DNA of 64,000 nucleotides from Tannerellaceae bacterium (GTDB lineage Bacteria; Bacteroidota; Bacteroidia; Bacteroidales; Tannerellaceae): NCBI GenBank assembly GCA_021201295.1, contig JAJQFE010000016.1, positions 1 to 64,000 of the forward strand, read 5' to 3'. Shown piece by piece: positions 49,436 to 59,495 of this stretch (position 1 is its first letter; each line of letters starts with the position of its first letter). The notes under the pieces were generated by a model. It saw only the letters and a program-made list of their open reading frames with translations, ran no database searches and was not told where the DNA came from. The position numbers and the translations under genes were made by a program.

Positions 49436-50296
49436 TTATGGGTTGATGGGTGTGAATGTGTAACCGCCGGATGGGGCTGCCTTTACCATACCTATTCCCG
49501 GATAGGCTACATGCATGCCTGCTACCGGAATGTTTTTCTCTGCTACATACTTCAGGACTGCCTGGCGGGATTGAACGGCTGTTTCCGGATCTACATCGTA
49601 AGTAACTGCTACTTCCGGATGAGGCATCTGTATGGCCATAGCATGGGTCAGGTCTCCCCAGATCATTAATTCATTCGTTTCGGATTTCACGAGGAACATG
49701 GTATGTCCCGGTGTGTGCCCGTAAGCTGCCACTCCCTGGAATCCTGGCAGTAAGGGATCTGCTTCCCGGCCGATGGCAACCGGTTGGAAGAGGTGCAGGT
49801 TGTCTTTATAGGTGGTGAATACCTTTTTTTGTGGTGTGTCCCCGTTCTGGTTATTCCAGTAATCATATTCCGGTTGGGCAACGTATACCTGTGCCTTTGG
49901 AAAGGCGGCTTGGTCATTTTGTAACATGCCTCCGATATGGTCGCCATGCATATGGGTGAGGAGTACTATGTCAATCTGGTCCGCTGTTATTCCCAGGGAT
50001 TCCATGTTTTTGAATAGTTCCCGTCCGAATCCGGCATCTACGAGGATATTTTTATCTCCTGTCTGTACTAAAAATGCATTTACGGCATTGGGGAAAGTCC
50101 CGTTGGTTGTGTACTTCTCAAGCATTTCCGGAGTAGCTCCGATCAGGATGTCCGGTTTACCTTCTCCCTGATTTTCTGATAGCAGGTGCACTTTGCAGGT
50201 ACCGAGGTCCTGACTATAAACAAGGGGATTGCTTTGCGCAAATAAGCTGGAGACCATAAATAGGCTTCCTGCCAGAAGAGTGAATAGTTTTCTCAT
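49436..50296 (-). CDS. Exported MBL-fold hydrolase
   Basis: From the ATG at 50296 the protein has 286 residues with a signal peptide MRKLFTLLAGSLFMVSSLFA; an upstream extension of 30 residues has no signal character. The metallo-beta-lactamase fold shows LLTHMHGDHIGG (metal ligands), YGHTPGHT and GMHVAYPG. It resembles periplasmic quorum-quenching lactonase-like or general hydrolases; the substrate is unknown. It is 114 bp from the TPR gene, so a separate unit is possible. Confidence 0.8.
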   Translation of the reverse strand: MRKLFTLLAGSLFMVSSLFAQSNPLVYSQDLGTCKVHLLSENQGEGKPDILIGATPEMLEKYTTNGTFPNAVNAFLVQTGDKNILVDAGFGRELFKNMESLGITADQIDIVLLTHMHGDHIGGMLQNDQAAFPKAQVYVAQPEYDYWNNQNGDTPQKKVFTTYKDNLHLFQPVAIGREADPLLPGFQGVAAYGHTPGHTMFLVKSETNELMIWGDLTHAMAIQMPHPEVAVTYDVDPETAVQSRQAVLKYVAEKNIPVAGMHVAYPGIGMVKAAPSGGYTFTPINP

Positions 50297-50410
50297 ATTT
50301 TTCTTTTTTGGATTGATATTATTAGACATCTGCTTTTTCTTAAAGTTTAAATCTGCCGGACAGTTTCCTGGCATATTTTTATCCATTTTTTAGTGATCAG
50401 TGTGGCTGGT

Positions 50411-51154
50411 TTATTGCCATTGATCTTTTAACTGCAGGTATAATTCCTCTTTTACCCAGTGGTAACCAGGTTCGATCCGGAGGATTTTCTCATAGGTTTC
50501 CATCGCTGCCTGCTGTTCTCCTATAGCTTCGTACTGCTGTGCGAGTGTGCTTAACAGGTTCAGGTATTGCCAGTTATGGACGGTCTGATGGTTTTGTTCC
50601 AACAGGGAGACTTCTTTCCTGTAGTAGCGGATGGCTTCCTGTTTATTTCCACCGAACATACCGGGTGTGTAGTAAAGCAGGTTGGCTTTGTCTGTGATAG
50701 CCTGTATGTTGGTAGAATCTAATTGGTATGCCTTGTTTATCTGCCGTATACATTCCGGTCCCAGGATCATGGTCTTTAATTTATTTAAAGCCAGTTTATA
50801 CGCCATGAAGGATCCCTGGTAAGCAGATGCGGTAGGATGTTCCGGATATTCTTTTATGATTTCTTTTATCAGCACATCTCCTTTTTCGATGCATGCTTTT
50901 GCTTTCTTTTTTTGTCCGGTACCGATCAGGTAACCGGTGTAACCGTAATAGTAGTTAAGCAGTTCCAGTTTCCTGTCGAGCGAGGCTGGTGGTTCTTGTT
51001 CTATCTGGTGTATGATCTTCTCCCAGGTTTCCATATCACCGGAAATATAGGCCTGATAAATCTGCTGACGGTATGGAGTCACTGCATAAGATACGGATAG
51101 ACTGATTAAGAGGTATATACCTGTTAAACAGAAAATATGTTTCGGTCTTTCCAT
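50411..51154 (-). CDS. TPR-repeat protein with membrane anchor
   Basis: The 247-residue protein opens with a hydrophobic signal or anchor segment (FCLTGIYLLISLSVSYAV) and contains helical repeats, the last one clearly TPR (LSTLAQQYEAIGEQQAAMETYEKILRIEPG). It overlaps the reconstructed glycosyltransferase end by 31 bp, so it is probably translated in the carotenoid operon; whether it acts there is unknown. Confidence 0.7.
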   Translation of the reverse strand: MERPKHIFCLTGIYLLISLSVSYAVTPYRQQIYQAYISGDMETWEKIIHQIEQEPPASLDRKLELLNYYYGYTGYLIGTGQKKKAKACIEKGDVLIKEIIKEYPEHPTASAYQGSFMAYKLALNKLKTMILGPECIRQINKAYQLDSTNIQAITDKANLLYYTPGMFGGNKQEAIRYYRKEVSLLEQNHQTVHNWQYLNLLSTLAQQYEAIGEQQAAMETYEKILRIEPGYHWVKEELYLQLKDQWQ

Positions 51155-52213
51155 GTTAATTTTTTTTGCCGGTGATGAATGGTGGCGTAGATAAGAATGA
51201 CCCAGAATGAAAATTGCTGGGGGATTATATACGCTATATTTTGCAGGACAGGTTGATTACTTGCCAGTGAAACGAATATCCGGATCCACAGTATGAAAAG
51301 TAGATATAGGATTCCTGCTCCTGTTACCAGACTGTAAAAAATGAACGGGGGGTGCTAAGGTGGTGAGTAGGGCAAACAGATAGGCTGTTACCTGGCTGTT
51401 ACCAAAGAACGCAAATATATTTTTGGCAAATCCCTGTATGGCTTCTTTCCAGTTCCTATACATCTGGCAGGACACCTCTTTCTCTCCGGTTAAGGTAGCT
51501 GTTTTCTGGTGCCCGGATTTATAATATCGTATGATTGCGATGTCTTCCACCGGATTGTTCCGGAATTTCTGGTGTGGGAGTAGCTGATAGTAAGTTTCTG
51601 CTTTGAATAACATACATTGTCCGTTTGCCGCAGCCAGGGACGGTATGGTGGTGTTAGGGATCAGGGGTAGCGGTAAGATACTCAATAATATCCAGTTCAT
51701 CAGGGGAACTGTGAACCGGCTGCCTGTATCAGTAAGTATTTGCCGGGGAAAGAGAGAAAGCAGCCGGAGTTTTTCCTGTTCCAGATAACAGAGGAGATGC
51801 CGGATGGCCGGACCGTTTATCCGTACGTCTGCATCTAAAAACAGCAGGTGTTTTCCTTTGGCTGCCAGTGCCAGTTGATGGCAGGCATAATTTTTGCCTA
51901 ACCAGCCTTTGTCCGGTTCATTTCCTTCTATTAATCGGATGTGTGGGTAGCTTTTTACGATCGCTGCTGTCCGGTCTGTTAACTGGTCATTGTAGACGAT
52001 GATTTCCGTCGTGGGATCCTTTAATTGGGTCAGGTCCTGTAGCAATTCTTCTATGTTCTGTTCTTCATTGCGTGCGGGTATTAAAACAGATAAGGAGGAG
52101 GGATATCCACCGGTAGAAATCTTCCGGCTGTTTTTATTGAATTGCCAGTTGATCCAGGCAATTCCTAACCGGATAATTCCTAACAAGAATAGTATCCAAC
52201 CTGCTATCTGCAT
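51124..52213 (-). pseudogene. Carotenoid-type family 2 glycosyltransferase, one frameshift
   Basis: The reconstructed protein of about 360 residues has an N-terminal membrane helix, a GT2 core (SVLIPARNEEQNIEELL, IIVYNDQLTDRT and LLFLDADVRING with the DxD motif) and C-terminal membrane helices (IFYSLVTGAGILYLLFIL and more) in a second frame. The frame changes in the G6 run at 51347-51352; one base fewer reads on to 51124. It sits in the carotenoid operon next to an acyltransferase and a CruF-like gene, so it probably glycosylates the carotenoid hydroxyl like CruG or CrtQ. Confidence 0.75.
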
Positions 52214-52822
52214 AGAGGTTGCTGTTTATTTTTGCAGGTAAGCAAAAATTGATTAAACTCTTTTTCTATCTCTCGGAGTGATTTATTCCGGTAATCATAT
52301 CTCCGCGTATAGATATATAAGCCAGGTGTACGATGGGAAAAAAAGTCGATCAGGTTGATATTGAAGATCATCTGAAATTCCTGGGGGGTATGTTTCAGGA
52401 TATAATCCAGTCCTTTTTCAAAACAGATAGGATGTGTGTGGAGGCTTTCTATTTTTCCCTGAGGAAATAAAAGGAGCAGGTTTTTTATCCTGCAGAATTT
52501 CTGTGCTGTAATTCAGGCTGTTTAGTATGTCACGGCTGTTTTTTTGAACGGAGAAGGCTCCACACCGGTTGAGTACCGGATATTTCTTTAATTGTTCTTC
52601 CAGCATCATCACGTGGAAGGTGCATTGGTAATATTGACGGTTCAGGCGATACTGGATGAATCCGTCCCACCAGCAGAAATGGTTGGCGACTAATAGGACT
52701 GGTAGCTGGCTATCTGCCGGTTCTACGGACAGGTTTACGGATTGGAATGCCTGGTCTAATTTATATCCGGAATAGAGGCTGGCAACCAGGTGTCCGGTGT
52801 AGGTGTGCCGGGCTTTTATCAT
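52204..52822 (-). pseudogene. PlsC-like acyltransferase of the carotenoid operon, one frameshift
   Basis: About 205 residues. The reconstructed sequence has NHFCWWDGF (NHx4D acyltransferase motif) and, after the frameshift, LLFPQGKIESLHTHPICF (a variant of FPEGTRS). The frame changes in the T6 run at 52481-52486 (plus strand; one base missing), after LQDKK. It overlaps the cruF-like gene by 4 bp (ATGA) and the glycosyltransferase by 10 bp. A plausible role is acylation of the sugar of a glycosyl-carotenoid, as CrtO does in staphyloxanthin; this is inference. Confidence 0.7.
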
Positions 52823-53481
52823 GGGATAAACAGTAAACTATAGAGACTGATACAGATAAAAAAGATACTTTGTATCGTAAACAGAGCGCGTGCCGGAGGA
52901 TTTCCGGTGGGTATCTTCAGGATTTCAAACCCTGTATGATATACCAGTGCCATCATAAACCAGGCCAGAAAATTACCGGCCGGAGGATAGCCGGTGTTAA
53001 AATGCCACATTTGCATATAGGGAGCTGCGGCTTCCATAGCCAGGTCATACAGGACCATAAATACGGCTCCCAGCAAGATCCGTACCAGGGGTACTGCTGT
53101 GATTTGACGGGCTATGTCGTGGGAGGCATAGGTCAGGAATAACCAGTTTACTCCGATAATCAGGGGTGTTCCTCTCCATTGAATTCCCAATCCCTGGTTA
53201 TATTGGTAGATCCCAAATATTTTTCCGGTTTGTATGCCTGCCATTTCCAGAAAAAAGGAGGAGGCCATGATAAAAAGAAACCATAGAATAGTCGCCCGGT
53301 TCCAGGTCCGGTGATAATAAAAGATGAAGCTGAAGACTAAGACCAGGGAAAGGGCTGTAATGGAAATGAAAAAACTGCGTGTAAAAGGTATGACAAAAAG
53401 AAAGAATCCTATCAGGTAGAAATAGATAAAGCTGACGGGGAGTTCTTTTTCTGTGGGGATATGTAGCCAACTTTTATCCAT
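52819..53481 (-). CDS. cruF: CruF/DUF422-family carotenoid biosynthesis protein
   Basis: A 220-residue, six- to seven-helix membrane protein. The hallmarks of the CruF (carotenoid 1,2-hydratase type) family are present: FFLEMAGIQTGKIFGIYQY, GTPLIIGVNWLF, LYDLAMEAAAPYM and WHFNTGYPPAGNFLAWF. CruF adds water across the terminal double bond of an acyclic psi end group to give a 1'-hydroxyl, without oxygen. The ATG at 53481 is preferred over the frame start at 53517; it overlaps the previous gene by 8 bp. It is intact, unlike its neighbours. Confidence 0.8.
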   Translation of the reverse strand: MDKSWLHIPTEKELPVSFIYFYLIGFFLFVIPFTRSFFISITALSLVLVFSFIFYYHRTWNRATILWFLFIMASSFFLEMAGIQTGKIFGIYQYNQGLGIQWRGTPLIIGVNWLFLTYASHDIARQITAVPLVRILLGAVFMVLYDLAMEAAAPYMQMWHFNTGYPPAGNFLAWFMMALVYHTGFEILKIPTGNPPARALFTIQSIFFICISLYSLLFIP

Positions 53482-54944
53482 GATTGAGTTCCATTTCCTG
53501 TTCAACAATTTTGGCACTGGCGAGGCATAATGGAATGCCTCCTCCCGGGTGTACGCTTCCTCCTACAAAATAGAGGTGGGCTATCTTCCGCAAAAAGTTG
53601 GGATGGCGTAAAAAGGCTGAAAATATGGAATTGGAGGCGGTTCCGTATAAGGCTCCATGCATGCTGTACGTGTTTTTTTCAATGGTTAGCGGAGAGGCTG
53701 TCTGTTCGGTTTCGATATATTTTTCTATATCGGTTTGCAGGAACCGGTTGATTTTGGCTATGATCTGCCGGCGGGCTTTTGGTATGAGTTCATTCCAGTC
53801 CTGTCCCTGGTCTGCCGGTACGTTGATCATAACAAACCAGTTCTCACATCCTGCCGGGGCATATTCGGGGACTTGTTTGGAACTGATAAAAATATAGATG
53901 GTCGGATCGCCGGTTATTCCTTTATCCCTGAATATCTTCCGGAATTCTTCGGGATAATCTGCTGAAAAGAGGATATTGTGCAGGTCCAGATCCGGGAATT
54001 GTTTTTTATGCCCCAGTAAAAGATTAAGGCAGAAGAGGATAAAGATGCTTTTTGTAGCCTGTTTTTGAGTGGATGGTTTTTCAGCAGCCGTGTGGCTACC
54101 TGCTTTGCATCCACATCGGAGACGATGTTGTCGAACGGGATATCTTCTCCGGAGGAAGTCCGGAGCCCTACTGCCTGTTTATCCCGGATAAGGATTTCTT
54201 CTATGCCGGTTTTAAAATTGAACTGTACGCCCATGTGGGTGGCCAGCCTGTAAAGGCTATCGGCTATATGATACATGCCTTTGGCCGGGAAAAAGGCTCC
54301 TATATTGTTTTCAAGATGGGCGATCATGTTTAACGTGGCGGGTGCACGGTAGGGGTCAGATCCATTGTAGGTAGCATACCGGTCAAATAGCTGGATTATA
54401 TGTGGGTCGGTGAAGCTGCTTTGATTGGCCTGGTGCATCGTCCGGAAAAAGTCCAGTTTGTGGAGTTTCCGGGCAATTTATTTGTAGGGAGGTGTGTTGA
54501 AATTGGAGAGTTTGTGGAAGGAACTGAGTAAAAAGACCGGTGCACTAATCTCATATACCTCTTTGGCTGTGGCTAATCTGGTGTATATATGTTCCGGTGC
54601 TTCTGTTGTCCGGTTCAGGATTTCCTGTTTCAGTAGTTCCTGATCATGATAGAAATTGAAAACAGTTCCGTCGGGATAGAAATATTTGTAGTTGTTTTTT
54701 ACCTGGTTGTAGGTAAAATAGTCTTCTGTATGTTTATTACATAGATGGAAGAGTTCGTCTACCCATTCCGGTAAGGTGAACAGGGAAGGACCTGTGTCGA
54801 ACCAGTAGCCTTGTGTATATAGCTGAGCTATTTTTCCTCCCGGATAGCTGTTTTTTCAAAGACAGTGACCTGGTGGCCTTTGGCTGCCAGCCGGATAGCT
54901 ATGGCTAATCCTCCTATGCCGGCTCCTATCACTCCTATATGCAT
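53474..54944 (-). pseudogene. Second CrtI-type carotene desaturase, two frameshifts and one stop
   Basis: The reconstructed protein of about 490 residues is a CrtI/CrtD-like FAD desaturase starting [20 protein letters not shown] (FAD Rossmann motif) and ending with YFVGGSVHPGGGIPLCLASA, the C-terminal FAD signature. Frames change at a T6 run at 54851-54856 and a T6 run at 54002-54007 (plus strand); a TAA at 54478-54480 follows TPPYK. It differs strongly from the intact CrtI at 56.3-57.8 kb and probably acts at a later step, such as 3,4-desaturation. The start overlaps idi by 10 bp. Confidence 0.75.
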
Positions 54945-55469
54945 ATACCGTTTTCTTTTTGGTGAACTGACAGATACTCCAGATATTCTTTCAGAATAAT
55001 TTTAAACCATTCGGTGTAGTGTTCCGGATAGGTGAGCATGTCCTGTTTCAGCTCCTGGATCGTTATATATTTATATTGGGAGACTTCCCGGGAATTAATC
55101 CGGGGTAGTTCATCTGTATATCCGATGAATACATGATCGATTTCATGTTCTGTCATGGCATGGTCCAAATGGGCTTTGTATTCAAATTTGAAAAGATAAT
55201 GAAGCTTTGCCTCTATACCCATTTATTCGTATAATCGTTTCTGAGCACTTGTTTTGGTTCTCTCATACGGTTTGGGATGGCTGCAGCAGGTATTGGTCCA
55301 TAAACTACCCGAGTAATATTTATCAAACGCTCTCTGTTGCAGTAATAATTCTCCTTTTGAGTTGAATATAAATACTGAAAAGGCACGGTGACATAATCCT
55401 TTTTTGTGAGCTTCCATTTTTAGGCATGGTTCCTGTACGTCTATCTTTTTTATTTACCAGAATGACCAT
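54935..55469 (-). pseudogene. idi: Isopentenyl-diphosphate isomerase (type I), frameshift and stop
   Basis: The enzyme interconverts IPP and DMAPP. The Nudix-fold features are [20 protein letters not shown], the catalytic Cys in [15 protein letters not shown] and, after the break, MGIEAKLHYLFKFEYKA. The frame changes at the T5 run at 55417-55421 (plus strand), just before the conserved [12 protein letters not shown] at 55223-55225 replaces a Glu codon in the strongly conserved RLxEEMGI. Nothing else is missing. The gene follows crtB by 2 bp. Confidence 0.85.
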
Positions 55470-55471
55470 CT

Positions 55472-56302
55472 TTATATGATTTTAGTAGTGAGATAGGCTT
55501 TTCTGAACAGATACATCTTTTCTTTATTGGTGATCCGGATCCGTTTTTGCATCAGCTCCCCGGCAGGAGTCTCCTCTATTCGTTTTGCCAGCGACAGATA
55601 ATACAGATAAGCTGTGTATACGCCCAACCGGGCACAATCCGGTAATTGCCGGATCCCATCCAAAGCTACTTCATAGTCTTCATAAATACCATTCAGGATC
55701 TCTTTTTTGTTTGTCTCATTCAGGGTTTCTGTCTGTAGGACCGGGAAATAGGCCCTTTGCAGATGAAGGGTGTCATGATTCAGGTCCCGCAAAAAATTGA
55801 CTTTCTGAAAAGCCGCTCCTAATCGCCGGGCCGGCATTTCCAGTTTCGTGTATGCTTTTTTATCCCCTGAAACAAAAACAGCTAGACACATTAATCCTAC
55901 CACTTCCGCGGAACCATAGATATACGTATCGATCTCTTTTTCTCCAAAAGACTGAGGTTTGAGGTCCTCCTTCATACTCTTTAAAAACGCCTGTATCAGG
56001 TGGTCTTCTATCTGATAGGTATGCACGGTCCGGCAGAAAGCATTGATGATCGGGTTGAGGCTGATTCCCCGTTGCAACGCCTGATAATATTCATCTTCTA
56101 ATTGTTCGAGGAGCTGTTCTTTATCGTAGTCATGGAAACTATCCACAATTTCATCTGCCAGACGGACAAATCCGTAAATACTATAGATCGCGTTCCGGAT
56201 AGAGGGATGCAGGCATCTGACCCCGATAGAAAAGGAGGTACTATAGGTCTTTGTGATTAAACGGCTGGTATCGAATGAAACATGATGAAATATTTTATCC
56301 AT
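55472..56302 (-). CDS. crtB: Phytoene (or dehydrosqualene) synthase
   Basis: The 276-residue prenyl-condensing enzyme has the two Asp-rich sites, YGFVRLADEIVDSFHDYD and VNFLRDLNHDTLHLQRAYFP, that bind the diphosphates. It condenses two GGPP to phytoene (C40) or two FPP to a C30 product; sequence alone does not decide. No geranylgeranyl diphosphate synthase is visible in the window. It is intact and lies 35 bp after crtI. Confidence 0.9.
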   Translation of the reverse strand: MDKIFHHVSFDTSRLITKTYSTSFSIGVRCLHPSIRNAIYSIYGFVRLADEIVDSFHDYDKEQLLEQLEDEYYQALQRGISLNPIINAFCRTVHTYQIEDHLIQAFLKSMKEDLKPQSFGEKEIDTYIYGSAEVVGLMCLAVFVSGDKKAYTKLEMPARRLGAAFQKVNFLRDLNHDTLHLQRAYFPVLQTETLNETNKKEILNGIYEDYEVALDGIRQLPDCARLGVYTAYLYYLSLAKRIEETPAGELMQKRIRITNKEKMYLFRKAYLTTKII

Positions 56303-56337
56303 TGTATCCTTCTGTTTATATATTGATTCATGATAGG

Positions 56338-57807
56338 TTATGCTCTTTGTCGTAAATAAGAAATAGCCTCTTTCGCTGCAATTTTTCCGGAAATAAGAGC
56401 CGGGGGAACTCCCGGGCCCGGAACCGTTAATTGTCCGGTATAGAACAGGTTCTTTAATTTTCTATTGTATATTTTGGGTTTGAAAAATGCGGTTTGGAAT
56501 AAGGTGTTGGCTAATCCGTATGCATTTCCTTTATAAGCATGGTAATCCCGTTGGAAATCACTCACCGAGTAGGAATGATGGAACAGGATATCATCCGTGA
56601 GAGATTGTCCTGTTAGTTCTTCCATATGTTCAATGACCTGTTTGAAATAATATTCACGTAAAGCAGGCGTATCCGCCAGCCCGGCCGCAACAGGTAGTAA
56701 TATGATAGCTGCTTCTTTTCCGTCCGGAGCCAGTGTCGGATCCGTTTTCGTGGGGAAGCTGGCATAAAAGAGCGGTTTCTCCGGCCAGTCCGGTTGATCA
56801 TAGATCGCTTTCGCATGCCGGTCGAAATTCGTATCAAAGAAAAGAGTATGGTGGGAGACATTTTTCAGTTGCTTATCAAATCCGATATAATAGAGCAAAG
56901 CAGACGGGGCAAATGTCTTTTTATTCCAGTATGTTTCCTTATAGTTCCGGACAGAAGCCTCTAACAAAGATTCTGTATGCTGGTAATCTGCTCCGGAGAT
57001 CACGACATCTGCCGGATGAAAAATATCTTTGATCAGCACGCCGGTCACCTGTTGATTCTCTGTGACGATCTTATCCACAGGAGAGTTGGGATATATTTTC
57101 ACCCCCAGGCTTTCCGCGACAGTTTGCATACTTTTTATCAGCATAAACATCCCTCCTTTAATGTGCCAGGTCCCTAACTCCATATCCGCATAGTTCATAA
57201 AGCGATAAAAAGAGGGTGTTTCGGAGGGTTTGGCCCCCAGAAAAAGAACGGGGAATTCAAGGATTTGTCTTAACCGGGGATCCTGAATATGGTTTCTGAC
57301 CGTATGATGCAGGCTGCAGATAAATTGAGGGATACGGAAAATGGTTTCCGGCATGACTAATTCGGCTAAGGATTTGCCGGGTTTATAAACTACCTTTTGG
57401 ATGGCCACCTTATAATTGTAGGTTGCCTGCTTCAGGAAATGTTCGAGAAATAGGCTGCTTCCTTTTTCTGTCTTTTCAAAGAGTTTCAGAATCTTCCCTT
57501 TATTCGAAGACAAGGAAAGCCGGTTCTGCTTTCCAAAATAAATTTCATATCCGGGATTTAACCGGATTAACTCATAGAGATCAGCCGGTTTTGTCTTAAA
57601 GTCGGCAAAAAAATTCTCGAAAATATCCGGCATCCAGTAAAAAGTAGGTCCCATATCAAACGTAAACCCTTCTCTTTTAAACTGCCGGGCTCTTCCTCCC
57701 AGTGTATTATTTTTTTCATACACCGTCACTTCGTATCCCTCCTTCGCCATATAACAGGCTGCAGAAAGACCCGAAAAACCGGAACCTATGATAATGACTT
57801 TTTTCAA
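56338..57807 (-). CDS. crtI: CrtI-type phytoene desaturase
   Basis: The 489-residue FAD enzyme introduces double bonds into phytoene (or a C30 analogue). N-terminal dinucleotide motif IIIGSGFSGLSAACYMAKEG, ARQFKREGFTFDMGPTFYWMPD and the C-terminal LFYTGQLTVPGPGVPPALISG are typical. It is the first gene of the carotenoid operon and is intact. CrtI can use quinones as electron acceptor, compatible with an anaerobe. Confidence 0.92.
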   Translation of the reverse strand: MKKVIIIGSGFSGLSAACYMAKEGYEVTVYEKNNTLGGRARQFKREGFTFDMGPTFYWMPDIFENFFADFKTKPADLYELIRLNPGYEIYFGKQNRLSLSSNKGKILKLFEKTEKGSSLFLEHFLKQATYNYKVAIQKVVYKPGKSLAELVMPETIFRIPQFICSLHHTVRNHIQDPRLRQILEFPVLFLGAKPSETPSFYRFMNYADMELGTWHIKGGMFMLIKSMQTVAESLGVKIYPNSPVDKIVTENQQVTGVLIKDIFHPADVVISGADYQHTESLLEASVRNYKETYWNKKTFAPSALLYYIGFDKQLKNVSHHTLFFDTNFDRHAKAIYDQPDWPEKPLFYASFPTKTDPTLAPDGKEAAIILLPVAAGLADTPALREYYFKQVIEHMEELTGQSLTDDILFHHSYSVSDFQRDYHAYKGNAYGLANTLFQTAFFKPKIYNRKLKNLFYTGQLTVPGPGVPPALISGKIAAKEAISYLRQRA

Positions 57808-57830
57808 TGGATAACAGCAATTTTATGGAT

Positions 57831-57848
57831 AAATAGTGTCCACTATTT
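57831..57848 (-). promoter_or_regulatory. Palindromic candidate operator of the carotenoid operon
   Basis: AAATAGTG and CACTATTT are exact reverse complements separated by TC, an 18-bp palindrome ending 24 bp before the crtI start. Size and position suit binding of a dimeric repressor or activator; the regulator is not identified in the window. Confidence 0.55.
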
Positions 57849-58106
57849 GTAATTCTACACTTAATAAACATTATTTCTGTAAAAAGGTTTATCTTTTCCC
57901 TGTTCTGTAAAACCAGGGGCAGGTCTCTTTTTGCTAACCTTATCAATGATTTTCCGGATGTAATCAGAACAGGCCGGCAAACTAAATACCGGAGACCTCA
58001 TTTATTTTTTATTTTATAAAAGATGTACGATTATCAGAATAATATCCTTATATTACGCTGTTATTGAGAGTATTTTGTGAGAGAGTGTATAGTTAAAATT
58101 CAACAA

Positions 58107-59473
58107 ATGAAAAAACTGAAAATTGGTTTGAACATTTTTGTCCTGGGAGTAGTTTTAATCTTAGGAGTAAATTGTTCCGAACAGGAAACATTTATAGAAG
58201 AAGAGATCACGACTTCCATGACGGATGATCTGGAACTTAGCACGTCGGAATCTATTCTGACTAAATTTGAAGCTGTAGCCCTTACAGTCCTGAAAAAGGG
58301 AACTTATAAAATCTCAGAGAGTGAAGCAATCCGGAATTTGGAACATTTTTCAAATTCAGCCTCTAATGGAAAAGGCAGGAATCTACGCCCTACCCATATC
58401 GCCTTGAAGAAAAATCCAAAAACAGGCAAGGAGATGTACTATGAAGTTACATTTGAATCAGAAAAAGGAACCGGGTTTTCTATTCTGTCGGCAGATGAAA
58501 GGGTAGAGGAGCTACTTTGCTATTCGGAAGTAGGATCTATTTCAGACACTACTTTTAATAAAAGTCTGAAGTTTTGCCTTGAATTAGTCGATTTATATGT
58601 AGAAGAGGAACTAAACAAAGAATTGGATCTGGAGGCTTTAACTGTATCCGCAAGAAAGAAGTTTATTACGTTGGAAGATCAGGAAATTCCCGCCGAAGTA
58701 CAAACGAAGGCTATTCCCCCGTTTAATCCGGATGATCCGAATAGCCCGTGGTATTATAGTAGAACGAATACCAAAATAACAAGTGTTTCCGAAAGATTAA
58801 AACTTGTTCCCGGTGGCTGGCATCAAGGTTCTCCATTTAATGATTATTTACCTTATATATCTGGTACAGCTACAAGAGCGCATGCTGGTTGCTCAATGGT
58901 TGCTGTAGGCCAAATTTATCGTATCATAAAAGACCGTTTAAAAACTATATCACAACAGCTATGTGGCCATCTATACTTGATAATATTAGTACATCTGTTG
59001 AATTGAAAAACCTTATGCTGGATATCTTTAATGGTATGGTTACTAAATATGATCAAACGGGATCAACCAGCAATATAAATAAAGCGCGAGAGTTTCTGAG
59101 CAATAATGGTTTTGTTGTGGGAACAGTTGTTAATTACAATTATGATATAGTTTATGATGCACTTAATTACGGGCCGACTTATATATCCGGTACCCGAATA
59201 AAAGCGGATGGAACTACAGTAGGACATGCATGGGTGATAGATGGAGTTCGTACAACGATAACTCAATATACTGAAATTTACTATTGTGATTATAATGGTA
59301 GAATTATTGAACATACATCAGGAACAACTACATTAACTACTAAACAAGTCAAATACGACTGGGGATATCTTGATACCAGTGACAATATCTGGTTTCATAA
59401 TAATATCTTTAAAAGACCTTCAAATGGGTATAATTACAATCAAAACGTTAATATAATCAGTTATATTCGTTGA
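58107..59473 (+). pseudogene. C10 (streptopain-type) cysteine peptidase lipoprotein, one frameshift
   Basis: The reconstructed protein of about 455 residues opens with MKKLKIGLN and a lipobox (LGVNC). A pro-domain (about residues 70-210) with FSILSADERVEELLCYSEVG precedes the catalytic domain, with WHQGSPFNDYLP, the nucleophile Cys in AGCSMVAVGQI and the active-site His in GHAWVIDGV. The frame changes in the A5 run at 58940-58944; one A more gives RLKNYITTAMWPSILDN. Related B. fragilis peptidases are secreted virulence-type proteases. A lipoprotein gene follows immediately. Confidence 0.8.
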
Positions 59474-59495
59474 TTAAATTAAAAAACTATTTGTT

